The position numbers and the translations under genes were made by a program. From Phytopythium helicoides (taxonomy: Eukaryota > Oomycota > Peronosporomycetes > Pythiales > Pythiaceae), in NCBI GenBank assembly GCA_024867545.1, contig JANFNE010000046.1:248001-312000 (forward strand): DNA of 64,000 nucleotides, read 5' to 3'. Position 1 is the first letter of the stretch, and each line of letters opens with the position of its first letter. This document shows, piece by piece, positions 10,101 through 22,500 of this stretch. The notes beneath the pieces are model-generated. The model was given only the letters and a program-made list of their open reading frames with translations. It ran no database searches and was not told the DNA's origin.

Positions 10101-13100
10101 GCATGTGGCCGCGCCGATATGGAGTGGTGCGAATGGATTTGGACAAGGTGGATGTGTAAATGTGGAGAATGCAAGTGAGTGGAGAGGGCGTGTGAATATG
10201 GTGGGCGCGGGCGGAGCATGTGGCCGCGCCGATATGGAGTGGTGCGAATGGATTTGGACAAGGTGGATGTGTAAATGTGGAGAATGCAAGTGAGTGGAGA
10301 GGGCGTGTGAATATGGTGGGCGCGGGCGGAGCATGTGGCCGCGCCGATATGGAGTGGTGCGAATGGATTTGGACAAGGTGGATGTGTAAATGTGGAGAAT
10401 GCAAGTGAGTGGAGAGGGCGTGTGAATATGGTGGGTGCGGGCGGAGCATGTGGCCGCGCCGATATGGAGTGGTGCGAATGGATTTGGACAAGGTGGATGT
10501 GTAAATGTGGAGAATGCAAGTGAGTGGAGAGGGCGTGTGAATATGGTGGGCGCGGGCGGAGCATGTGGCCGCGCCGATATGGAGTGGTGCGAATGGATTT
10601 GGACAAGGTGGATGTGTAAATGTGGAGAATGCAAGTGAGTGGAGAGGGCGTGTGAATATGGTGGGCGCGGGCGGAGCATGTGGCCGCGCCGATATGGAGT
10701 GGTGCGAATGGATTTGGACAAGGTGGATGTGTAAATGTGGAGAATGCAAGTGAGTGGAGAGGGCGTGTGAATATGGTGGGCGCGGGCGGAGCATGTGGCC
10801 GCGCCGATATGGAGTGGTGCGAATGGATTTGGACAAGGTGGATGTGTAAATGTGGAGAATGCAAGTGAGTGGAGAGGGCGTGTGAATATGGTGGGCGCGG
10901 GCGGAGCATGTGGCCGCGCCGATATGGAGTGGTGCGAATGGATTTGGACAAGGTGGATGTGTAAATGTGGAGAATGCAAGTGAGTGGAGAGGGCGTGTGA
11001 ATATGGTGGGCGCGGGCGGAGCATGTGGCCGCGCCGATATGGAGTGGTGCGAATGGATTTGGACAAGGTGGATGTGTAAATGTGGAGAATGCAAGTGAGT
11101 GGAGAGGGCATGTGAATATGGTGGGCGCGGGCGGAGCATGTGGCCGCGCCGATATGGAGTGGTGCGAATGGATTTGGACAAGGTGGATGTGTAAATGTGG
11201 AGAATGCAAGTGAGTGGAGAGGGCGTGTGAATATGGTGGGCGCGGGCGGAGCATGTGGCCGCGCCGATATGGAGTGGTGCGAATGGATTTGGACAAGGTG
11301 GATGTGTAAATGTGGAGAATGCAAGTGAGTGGAGAGGGCGTGTGAATATGGTGGGTGCGGGCGGAGCATGTGGCCGCGCCGATATGGAGTGGTGCGAATG
11401 GATTTGGACAAGGTGGATGTGTAAATGTGGAGAATGCAAGTGAGTGGAGAGGGCGTGTGAATATGGTGGGCGCGGGCGGAGCATGTGGCCGCGCCGATAT
11501 GGAGTGGTGCGAATGGATTTGGACAAGGTGGATGTGTAAATGTGGAGAATGCAAGTGAGTGGAGAGGGCGTGTGAATATGGTGGGCGCGGGCGGAGCATG
11601 TGGCCGCGCCGATATGGAGTGGTGCGAATGGATTTGGACAAGGTGGATGTGTAAATGTGGAGAATGCAAGTGAGTGGAGAGGGCGTGTGAATATGGTGGG
11701 CGCGGGCGGAGCATGTGGCCGCGCCGATATGGAGTGGTGCGAATGGATTTGGACAAGGTGGATGTGTAAATGTGGAGAATGCAAGTGAGTGGAGAGGGCG
11801 TGTGAATATGGTGGGTGCGGGCGGAGCATGTGGCCGCGCCGATATGGAGTGGTGCGAATGGATTTGGACAAGGTGGATGTGTAAATGTGGAGAATGCAAG
11901 TGAGTGGAGAGGGCGTGTGAATATGGTGGGCGCGGGCGGAGCATGTGGCCGCGCCGATATGGAGTGGTGCGAATGGATTTGGACAAGGTGGATGTGTAAA
12001 TGTGGAGAATGCAAGTGAGTGGAGAGGGCGTGTGAATATGGTGGGTGCGGGCGGAGCATGTGGCCGCGCCGATATGGAGTGGTGCGAATGGATTTGGACA
12101 AGGTGGATGTGTAAATGTGGAGAATGCAAGTGAGTGGAGAGGGCATGTGAATATGGTGGGCGCGGGCGGAGCATGTGGCCGCGCCGATATGGAGTGGTGC
12201 GAATGGATTTGGACAAGGTGGATGTGTAAATGTGGAGAATGCAAGTGAGTGGAGAGGGCGTGTGAATATGGTGGGCGCGGGCGGAGCATGTGGCCGCGCC
12301 GATATGGAGTGGTGCGAATGGATTTGGACAAGGTGGATGTGTAAATGTGGAGAATGCAAGTGAGTGGAGAGGGCGTGTGAATATGGTGGGCGCGGGCGGA
12401 GCATGTGGCCGCGCCGATATGGAGTGGTGCGAATGGATTTGGACAAGGTGGATGTGTAAATGTGGAGAATGCAAGTGAGTGGAGAGGGCGTGTGAATATG
12501 GTGGGCGCGGGCGGAGCATGTGGCCGCGCCGATATGGAGTGGTGCGAATGGATTTGGACAAGGTGGATGTGTAAATGTGGAGAATGCAAGTGAGTGGAGA
12601 GGGCGTGTGAATATGGTGGGCGCGGGCGGAGCATGTGGCCGCGCCGATATGGAGTGGTGCGAATGGATTTGGACAAGGTGGATGTGTAAATGTGGAGAAT
12701 GCAAGTGAGTGGAGAGGGCGTGTGAATATGGTGGGTGCGGGCGGAGCATGTGGCCGCGCCGATATGGAGTGGTGCGAATGGATTTGGACAAGGTGGATGT
12801 GTAAATGTGGAGAATGCAAGTGAGTGGAGAGGGCATGTGAATATGGTGGGCGCGGGCGGAGCATGTGGCCGCGCCGATATGGAGTGGTGCGAATGGATTT
12901 GGACAAGGTGGATGTGTAAATGTGGAGAATGCAAGTGAGTGGAGAGGGCGTGTGAATATGGTGGGCGCGGGCGGAGCATGTGGCCGCGCCGATATGGAGT
13001 GGTGCGAATGGATTTGGACAAGGTGGATGTGTAAATGTGGAGAATGCAAGTGAGTGGAGAGGGCGTGTGAATATGGTGGGCGCGGGCGGAGCATGTGGCC

Positions 13101-16100
13101 GCGCCGATATGGAGTGGTGCGAATGGATTTGGACAAGGTGGATGTGTAAATGTGGAGAATGCAAGTGAGTGGAGAGGGCGTGTGAATATGGTGGGCGCGG
13201 GCGGAGCATGTGGCCGCGCCGATATGGAGTGGTGCGAATGGATTTGGACAAGGTGGATGTGTAAATGTGGAGAATGCAAGTGAGTGGAGAGGGCGTGTGA
13301 ATATGGTGGGCGCGGGCGGAGCATGTGGCCGCGCCGATATGGAGTGGTGCGAATGGATTTGGACAAGGTGGATGTGTAAATGTGGAGAATGCAAGTGAGT
13401 GGAGAGGGCGTGTGAATATGGTGGGCGCGGGCGGAGCATGTGGCCGCGCCGATATGGAGTGGTGCGAATGGATTTGGACAAGGTGGATGTGTAAATGTGG
13501 AGAATGCAAGTGAGTGGAGAGGGCGTGTGAATATGGTGGGCGCGGGCGGAGCATGTGGCCGCGCCGATATGGAGTGGTGCGAATGGATTTGGACAAGGTG
13601 GATGTGTAAATGTGGAGAATGCAAGTGAGTGGAGAGGGCATGTGAATATGGTGGGCGCGGGCGGAGCATGTGGCCGCGCCGATATGGAGTGGTGCGAATG
13701 GATTTGGACAAGGTGGATGTGTAAATGTGGAGAATGCAAGTGAGTGGAGAGGGCGTGTGAATATGGTGGGCGCGGGCGGAGCATGTGGCCGCGCCGATAT
13801 GGAGTGGTGCGAATGGATTTGGACAAGGTGGATGTGTAAATGTGGAGAATGCAAGTGAGTGGAGAGGGCGTGTGAATATGGTGGGCGCGGGCGGAGCATG
13901 TGGCCGCGCCGATATGGAGTGGTGCGAATGGATTTGGACAAGGTGGATGTGTAAATGTGGAGAATGCAAGTGAGTGGAGAGGGCGTGTGAATATGGTGGG
14001 CGCGGGCGGAGCATGTGGCCGCGCCGATATGGAGTGGTGCGAATGGATTTGGACAAGGTGGATGTGTAAATGTGGAGAATGCAAGTGAGTGGAGAGGGCG
14101 TGTGAATATGGTGGGCGCGGGCGGAGCATGTGGCCGCGCCGATATGGAGTGGTGCGAATGGATTTGGACAAGGTGGATGTGTAAATGTGGAGAATGCAAG
14201 TGAGTGGAGAGGGCGTGTGAATATGGTGGGCGCGGGCGGAGCATGTGGCCGCGCCGATATGGAGTGGTGCGAATGGATTTGGACAAGGTGGATGTGTAAA
14301 TGTGGAGAATGCAAGTGAGTGGAGAGGGCGTGTGAATATGGTGGGCGCGGGCGGAGCATGTGGCCGCGCCGATATGGAGTGGTGCGAATGGATTTGGACA
14401 AGGTGGATGTGTAAATGTGGAGAATGCAAGTGAGTGGAGAGGGCGTGTGAATATGGTGGGTGCGGGCGGAGCATGTGGCCGCGCCGATATGGAGTGGTGC
14501 GAATGGATTTGGACAAGGTGGATGTGTAAATGTGGAGAATGCAAGTGAGTGGAGAGGGCATGTGAATATGGTGGGCGCGGGCGGAGCATGTGGCCGCGCC
14601 GATATGGAGTGGTGCGAATGGATTTGGACAAGGTGGATGTGTAAATGTGGAGAATGCAAGTGAGTGGAGAGGGCGTGTGAATATGGTGGGTGCGGGCGGA
14701 GCATGTGGCCGCGCCGATATGGAGTGGTGCGAATGGATTTGGACAAGGTGGATGTGTAAATGTGGAGAATGCAAGTGAGTGGAGAGGGCGTGTGAATATG
14801 GTGGGCGCGGGCGGAGCATGTGGCCGCGCCGATATGGAGTGGTGCGAATGGATTTGGACAAGGTGGATGTGTAAATGTGGAGAATGCAAGTGAGTGGAGA
14901 GGGCGTGTGAATATGGTGGGCGCGGGCGGAGCATGTGGCCGCGCCGATATGGAGTGGTGCGAATGGATTTGGACAAGGTGGATGTGTAAATGTGGAGAAT
15001 GCAAGTGAGTGGAGAGGGCGTGTGAATATGGTGGGCGCGGGCGGAGCATGTGGCCGCGCCGATATGGAGTGGTGCGAATGGATTTGGACAAGGTGGATGT
15101 GTAAATGTGGAGAATGCAAGTGAGTGGAGAGGGCGTGTGAATATGGTGGGCGCGGGCGGAGCATGTGGCCGCGCCGATATGGAGTGGTGCGAATGGATTT
15201 GGACAAGGTGGATGTGTAAATGTGGAGAATGCAAGTGAGTGGAGAGGGCGTGTGAATATGGTGGGCGCGGGCGGAGCATGTGGCCGCGCCGATATGGAGT
15301 GGTGCGAATGGATTTGGACAAGGTGGATGTGTAAATGTGGAGAATGCAAGTGAGTGGAGAGGGCGTGTGAATATGGTGGGCGCGGGCGGAGCATGTGGCC
15401 GCGCCGATATGGAGTGGTGCGAATGGATTTGGACAAGGTGGATGTGTAAATGTGGAGAATGCAAGTGAGTGGAGAGGGCGTGTGAATATGGTGGGCGCGG
15501 GCGGAGCATGTGGCCGCGCCGATATGGAGTGGTGCGAATGGATTTGGACAAGGTGGATGTGTAAATGTGGAGAATGCAAGTGAGTGGAGAGGGCGTGTGA
15601 ATATGGTGGGCGCGGGCGGAGCATGTGGCCGCGCCGATATGGAGTGGTGCGAATGGATTTGGACAAGGTGGATGTGTAAATGTGGAGAATGCAAGTGAGT
15701 GGAGAGGGCGTGTGAATATGGTGGGCGCGGGCGGAGCATGTGGCCGCGCCGATATGGAGTGGTGCGAATGGATTTGGACAAGGTGGATGTGTAAATGTGG
15801 AGAATGCAAGTGAGTGGAGAGGGCGTGTGAATATGGTGGGCGCGGGCGGAGCATGTGGCCGCGCCGATATGGAGTGGTGCGAATGGATTTGGACAAGGTG
15901 GATGTGTAAATGTGGAGAATGCAAGTGAGTGGAGAGGGCGTGTGAATATGGTGGGCGCGGGCGGAGCATGTGGCCGCGCCGATATGGAGTGGTGCGAATG
16001 GATTTGGACAAGGTGGATGTGTAAATGTGGAGAATGCAAGTGAGTGGAGAGGGCGTGTGAATATGGTGGGCGCGGGCGGAGCATGTGGCCGCGCCGATAT

Positions 16101-16385
16101 GGAGTGGTGCGAATGGATTTGGACAAGGTGGATGTGTAAATGTGGAGAATGCAAGTGAGTGGAGAGGGCGTGTGAATATGGTGGGCGCGGGCGGAGCATG
16201 TGGCCGCGCCGATATGGAGTGGTGCGAATGGATTTGGACAAGGTGGATGTGTAAATGTGGAGAATGCAAGTGAGTGGAGAGGGCGTGTGAATATGGTGGG
16301 CGCGGGCGGAGCATGTGGCCGCGCCGATATGGAGTGGTGCGAATGGATTTGGACAAGGTGGATGTGTAAATGTGGAGAATGCAAG
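4141..16385 (+). repeat. Array block A: about 106 units in perfect 115-bp register
   Basis: No insertion or deletion occurs in this block; unit starts stay in the same 115-bp phase throughout. I see differences from consensus at only three sites. A C-to-T in the hairpin (GTGGGTGCGG) is present in 17 units. A G-to-A (GGGCATGTG) is at 11110, 12145, 12835, 13640 and 14560. A G-to-A (GATTTAGAC) is at 5886 and 10026. Near the left edge the T units are spaced by multiples of four units (4340, 4800, 5260, 6180, 6640, 7100), a weak 460-bp higher-order repeat. Confidence 0.85.
4224..4250. other. Hairpin in each monomer (first copy shown)
   Basis: GGCGCGG (4224-4230) and CCGCGCC (4244-4250) are perfect reverse complements around a 13-base loop, giving a 7-bp stem made only of G/C pairs. 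The pair recurs in nearly every unit. The 121-bp units gain their 6 bases inside the loop, leaving the stem intact. The common C-to-T variant leaves a G/T mismatch (G-U wobble if transcribed) at one pair. At about 45908 a 12-bp deletion removes the 3' arm. The 5' arm overlaps the G-tract cluster GGTGGGCGCGGGCGG, which could instead form a two-tier quadruplex. Confidence 0.7.
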
Positions 16386-19300
16386 TGAGTGGAGAGGGCG
16401 TGTGAATATTATGGTGGGCGCGGGCGGAGCATGTGGCCGCGCCGATATGGAGTGGTGCGAATGGATTTGGACAAGGTGGATGTGTAAATGTGGAGAATGC
16501 AAGTGAGTGGAGAGGGCGTGTGAATATGGTGGGCGGGCGGAGCATGTGGCCGCGCCGATATGGAGTGGTGCGAATGGATTTGGACAAGGTGGATGTGTAA
16601 ATGTGGAGAATGCAAGTGAGTGGAGAGGGCGTGTGAATATGGTGGGCGGGCGGAGCATGTGGCCGCGCCGATATGGAGTGGTGCGAATGGATTTGGACAA
16701 GGTGGATGTGTAAATGTGGAGAATGCAAGTGAGTGGAGAGGGCGTGTGAATATGGTGGGCGCGGGCGGAGCATGTGGCCGCGCCGATATGGAGTGGTGCG
16801 AATGGATTTGGACAAGGTGGATGTGTAAATGTGGAGAATGCAAGTGAGTGGAGAGGGCGTGTGAATATGGTGGGCGCGGGCGGAGCATGTGGCCGCGCCG
16901 ATATGGAGTGATTTGGACAAGGTGGATGTGTAAATGTGGAGAATGCAAGTGAGTGGAGAGGGCGTGTGAATATGGTGGGCGCGGGCGGAGCATGTGGCTG
17001 TGGCCGCGCCGATATGGAGTGGTGCGAATGGATTTGGACAAGGTGGATGTGTAAATGTGGAGAATGCAAGTGAGTGGAGAGGGCGTGTGAATATGGTGGG
17101 CGGGCGGAGCATGTGGCCGCGCCGATATGGAGTGGTGCGAATGGATTTGGACAAGGTGGATGTGTAAATGTGGAGAATGCAAGTGAGTGGAGAGGGCGTG
17201 TGAATATGGTGGGCGCGGGCGGAGCATGTGGCCGCGCCGATATGGAGTGGTGCGAATGGATTTGGACAAGGTGGATGTGTAAATGTGGAGAATGCAAGTG
17301 AGTGGAGAGGGCGTGTGAATATGGTGGGCGCGGGCGGAGCATGTGGCTGTGGCCGCGCCGATATGGAGTGGTGCGAATGGATTTGGACAAGGTGGATGTG
17401 TAAATGTGGAGAATGCAAGTGAGTGGAGAGGGCGTGTGAATATGGTGGGCGCGGGCGGAGCATGTGGCCGCGCCGATATGGAGTGGTGCGAATGGATTTG
17501 GACAAGGTGGATGTGTAAATGTGGAGAATGCAAGTGAGTGGAGAGGGCGTGTGAATATGGTGGGCGCGGGCGGAGCATGTGGCCGCGCCGATATGGAGTG
17601 GTGCGAATGGATTTGGACAAGGTGGATGTGTAAATGTGGAGAATGCAAGTGAGTGGAGAGGGCGTGTGAATATGGTGGGCGCGGGCGGAGCATGTGGCCG
17701 CGCCGATATGGAGTGGTGCGAATGGATTTGGACAAGGTGGATGTGTAAATGTGGAGAATGCAAGTGAGTGGAGAGGGCGTGTGAATATGGTGGGCGCGGG
17801 CGGAGCATGTGGCCGCGCCGATATGGAGTGGTGCGAATGGATTTGGACAAGGTGGATGTGTAAATGTGGAGAATGCAAGTGAGTGGAGAGGGCGTGTGAA
17901 TATGGTGGGCGCGGGCGGAGCATGTGGCCGCGCCGATATGGAGTGGTGCGAATGGATTTGGACAAGGTGGATGTGTAAATGTGGAGAATGCAAGTGAGTG
18001 GAGAGGGCGTGTGAATATGGTGGGCGCGGGCGGAGCATGTGGCCGCGCCGATATGGAGTGGTGCGAATGGATTTGGACAAGGTGGATGTGTAAATGTGGA
18101 GAATGCAAGTGAGTGGAGAGGGCGTGTGAATATGGTGGGCGCGGGCGGAGCATGTGGCCGCGCCGATATGGAGTGGTGCGAATGGATTTGGACAAGGTGG
18201 ATGTGTAAATGTGGAGAATGCAAGTGAGTGGAGAGGGCGTGTGAATATGGTGGGCGCGGGCGGAGCATGTGGCCGCGCCGATATGGAGTGGTGCGAATGG
18301 ATTTGGACAAGGTGGATGTGTAAATGTGGAGAATGCAAGTGAGTGGAGAGGGCGTGTGAATATGGTGGGCGCGGGCGGAGCATGTGGCCGCGCCGATATG
18401 GAGTGGTGCAATGGATTTGGACAAGGTGGATGTGTAAATGTGGAGAATGCAAGTGAGTGGAGAGGGCGTGTGAATATGGTGGCGCGCGGGCGGAGCATGT
18501 GGCCGCGCCGATATGGAGTGGTGCGAATGGATTTGGACAAGGTGGATGTGTAAATGTGGAGAATGCAAGTGAGTGGAGAGGGCGTGTGAATATGGTGGGC
18601 GCGGGCGGAGCATGTGGCCGCGCCGATATGGAGTGGTGCGAATGGATTTGGACAAGGTGGATGTGTAAATGTGGAGAATGCAAGTGAGTGGAGAGGGCGT
18701 GTGAATATGGTGGGCGCGGGCGGAGCATGTGGCCGCGCCGATATGGAGTGGTGCGAATGGATTTGGACAAGGTGGATGTGTAAATGTGGAGAATGCAAGT
18801 GAGTGGAGAGGGCGTGTGAATATGGTGGGTGCGGGCGGAGCATGTGGCCGCGCCGATATGGAGTGGTGCGAATGGATTTGGACAAGGTGGATGTGTAAAT
18901 GTGGAGAATGCAAGTGAGTGGAGAGGGCATGTGAATATGGTGGGCGCGGGCGGAGCATGTGGCCGCGCCGATATGGAGTGGTGCGAATGGATTTGGACAA
19001 GGTGGATGTGTAAATGTGGAGAATGCAAGTGAGTGGAGAGGGCGTGTGAATATGGTGGGCGCGGGCGGAGCATGTGGCCGCGCCGATATGGAGTGGTGCG
19101 AATGGATTTGGACAAGGTGGATGTGTAAATGTGGAGAATGCAAGTGAGTGGAGAGGGCGTGTGAATATGGTGGGCGCGGGCGGAGCATGTGGCCGCGCCG
19201 ATATGGAGTGGTGCGAATGGATTTGGACAAGGTGGATGTGTAAATGTGGAGAATGCAAGTGAGTGGAGAGGGCGTGTGAATATGGTGGGCGCGGGCGGAG

Positions 19301-19530
19301 CATGTGGCCGCGCCGATATGGAGTGGTGCGAATGGATTTGGACAAGGTGGATGTGTAAATGTGGAGAATGCAAGTGAGTGGAGAGGGCGTGTGAATATGG
19401 TGGGCGCGGCGGAGCATGTGGCCGCGCCGATATGGAGTGGTGCGAATGGATTTGGACAAGGTGGATGTGTAAATGTGGAGAATGCAAGTGAGTGGAGAGG
19501 GCGTGTGAATATGGTGGGCGCGGGCGGATG
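16386..19530 (+). repeat. Array block B: units with scattered indels
   Basis: The register breaks repeatedly here. There is a 3-bp gain near 16410, 2-bp losses near 16535, 16646 and 17101, a loss of about 10 bp near 16908, 6-bp TGTGGC gains near 16997 and 17346, and 1-bp changes near 18408, 18480, 19410 and 19527. A clean run of about 8 units (17464-18380) lies inside it. One unit near 18830-18930 carries the same linked T and A variants seen in block A. The single-base changes in G runs look like consensus errors; the 6-bp gains are genuine unit variants shared with block E. Confidence 0.7.
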
Positions 19531-22500
19531 CATGTGGCCGCGCCGATATGGAGTGGTGCGAATGGATTTGGACAAGGTGGATGTGTAAATGTGGAGAATG
19601 CAAGTGAGTGGAGAGGGCGTGTGAATATGGTGGGCGCGGGCGGAGCATGTGGCCGCGCCGATATGGAGTGGTGCGAATGGATTTGGACAAGGTGGATGTG
19701 TAAATGTGGAGAATGCAAGTGAGTGGAGAGGGCGTGTGAATATGGTGGGCGCGGGCGGAGCATGTGGCCGCGCCGATATGGAGTGGTGCGAATGGATTTG
19801 GACAAGGTGGATGTGTAAATGTGGAGAATGCAAGTGAGTGGAGAGGGCGTGTGAATATGGTGGGCGCGGGCGGAGCATGTGGCCGCGCCGATATGGAGTG
19901 GTGCGAATGGATTTGGACAAGGTGGATGTGTAAATGTGGAGAATGCAAGTGAGTGGAGAGGGCGTGTGAATATGGTGGGCGCGGGCGGAGCATGTGGCCG
20001 CGCCGATATGGAGTGGTGCGAATGGATTTGGACAAGGTGGATGTGTAAATGTGGAGAATGCAAGTGAGTGGAGAGGGCGTGTGAATATGGTGGGCGCGGG
20101 CGGAGCATGTGGCCGCGCCGATATGGAGTGGTGCGAATGGATTTGGACAAGGTGGATGTGTAAATGTGGAGAATGCAAGTGAGTGGAGAGGGCGTGTGAA
20201 TATGGTGGGCGCGGGCGGAGCATGTGGCCGCGCCGATATGGAGTGGTGCGAATGGATTTGGACAAGGTGGATGTGTAAATGTGGAGAATGCAAGTGAGTG
20301 GAGAGGGCGTGTGAATATGGTGGGCGCGGGCGGAGCATGTGGCCGCGCCGATATGGAGTGGTGCGAATGGATTTGGACAAGGTGGATGTGTAAATGTGGA
20401 GAATGCAAGTGAGTGGAGAGGGCGTGTGAATATGGTGGGCGCGGGCGGAGCATGTGGCCGCGCCGATATGGAGTGGTGCGAATGGATTTGGACAAGGTGG
20501 ATGTGTAAATGTGGAGAATGCAAGTGAGTGGAGAGGGCGTGTGAATATGGTGGGCGCGGGCGGAGCATGTGGCCGCGCCGATATGGAGTGGTGCGAATGG
20601 ATTTGGACAAGGTGGATGTGTAAATGTGGAGAATGCAAGTGAGTGGAGAGGGCGTGTGAATATGGTGGGCGCGGGCGGAGCATGTGGCCGCGCCGATATG
20701 GAGTGGTGCGAATGGATTTGGACAAGGTGGATGTGTAAATGTGGAGAATGCAAGTGAGTGGAGAGGGCGTGTGAATATGGTGGGCGCGGGCGGAGCATGT
20801 GGCCGCGCCGATATGGAGTGGTGCGAATGGATTTGGACAAGGTGGATGTGTAAATGTGGAGAATGCAAGTGAGTGGAGAGGGCGTGTGAATATGGTGGGC
20901 GCGGGCGGAGCATGTGGCCGCGCCGATATGGAGTGGTGCGAATGGATTTGGACAAGGTGGATGTGTAAATGTGGAGAATGCAAGTGAGTGGAGAGGGCGT
21001 GTGAATATGGTGGGCGCGGGCGGAGCATGTGGCCGCGCCGATATGGAGTGGTGCGAATGGATTTGGACAAGGTGGATGTGTAAATGTGGAGAATGCAAGT
21101 GAGTGGAGAGGGCGTGTGAATATGGTGGGCGCGGGCGGAGCATGTGGCCGCGCCGATATGGAGTGGTGCGAATGGATTTGGACAAGGTGGATGTGTAAAT
21201 GTGGAGAATGCAAGTGAGTGGAGAGGGCGTGTGAATATGGTGGGCGCGGGCGGAGCATGTGGCCGCGCCGATATGGAGTGGTGCGAATGGATTTGGACAA
21301 GGTGGATGTGTAAATGTGGAGAATGCAAGTGAGTGGAGAGGGCGTGTGAATATGGTGGGCGCGGGCGGAGCATGTGGCCGCGCCGATATGGAGTGGTGCG
21401 AATGGATTTGGACAAGGTGGATGTGTAAATGTGGAGAATGCAAGTGAGTGGAGAGGGCGTGTGAATATGGTGGGCGCGGGCGGAGCATGTGGCCGCGCCG
21501 ATATGGAGTGGTGCGAATGGATTTGGACAAGGTGGATGTGTAAATGTGGAGAATGCAAGTGAGTGGAGAGGGCGTGTGAATATGGTGGGCGCGGGCGGAG
21601 CATGTGGCCGCGCCGATATGGAGTGGTGCGAATGGATTTGGACAAGGTGGATGTGTAAATGTGGAGAATGCAAGTGAGTGGAGAGGGCGTGTGAATATGG
21701 TGGGCGCGGGCGGAGCATGTGGCCGCGCCGATATGGAGTGGTGCGAATGGATTTGGACAAGGTGGATGTGTAAATGTGGAGAATGCAAGTGAGTGGAGAG
21801 GGCGTGTGAATATGGTGGGCGCGGGCGGAGCATGTGGCCGCGCCGATATGGAGTGGTGCGAATGGATTTGGACAAGGTGGATGTGTAAATGTGGAGAATG
21901 CAAGTGAGTGGAGAGGGCGTGTGAATATGGTGGGCGCGGGCGGAGCATGTGGCCGCGCCGATATGGAGTGGTGCGAATGGATTTGGACAAGGTGGATGTG
22001 TAAATGTGGAGAATGCAAGTGAGTGGAGAGGGCGTGTGAATATGGTGGGCGCGGGCGGAGCATGTGGCCGCGCCGATATGGAGTGGTGCGAATGGATTTG
22101 GACAAGGTGGATGTGTAAATGTGGAGAATGCAAGTGAGTGGAGAGGGCGTGTGAATATGGTGGGCGCGGGCGGAGCATGTGGCCGCGCCGATATGGAGTG
22201 GTGCGAATGGATTTGGACAAGGTGGATGTGTAAATGTGGAGAATGCAAGTGAGTGGAGAGGGCGTGTGAATATGGTGGGCGCGGGCGGAGCATGTGGCCG
22301 CGCCGATATGGAGTGGTGCGAATGGATTTGGACAAGGTGGATGTGTAAATGTGGAGAATGCAAGTGAGTGGAGAGGGCGTGTGAATATGGTGGGCGCGGG
22401 CGGAGCATGTGGCCGCGCCGATATGGAGTGGTGCGAATGGATTTGGACAAGGTGGATGTGTAAATGTGGAGAATGCAAGTGAGTGGAGAGGGCGTGTGAA

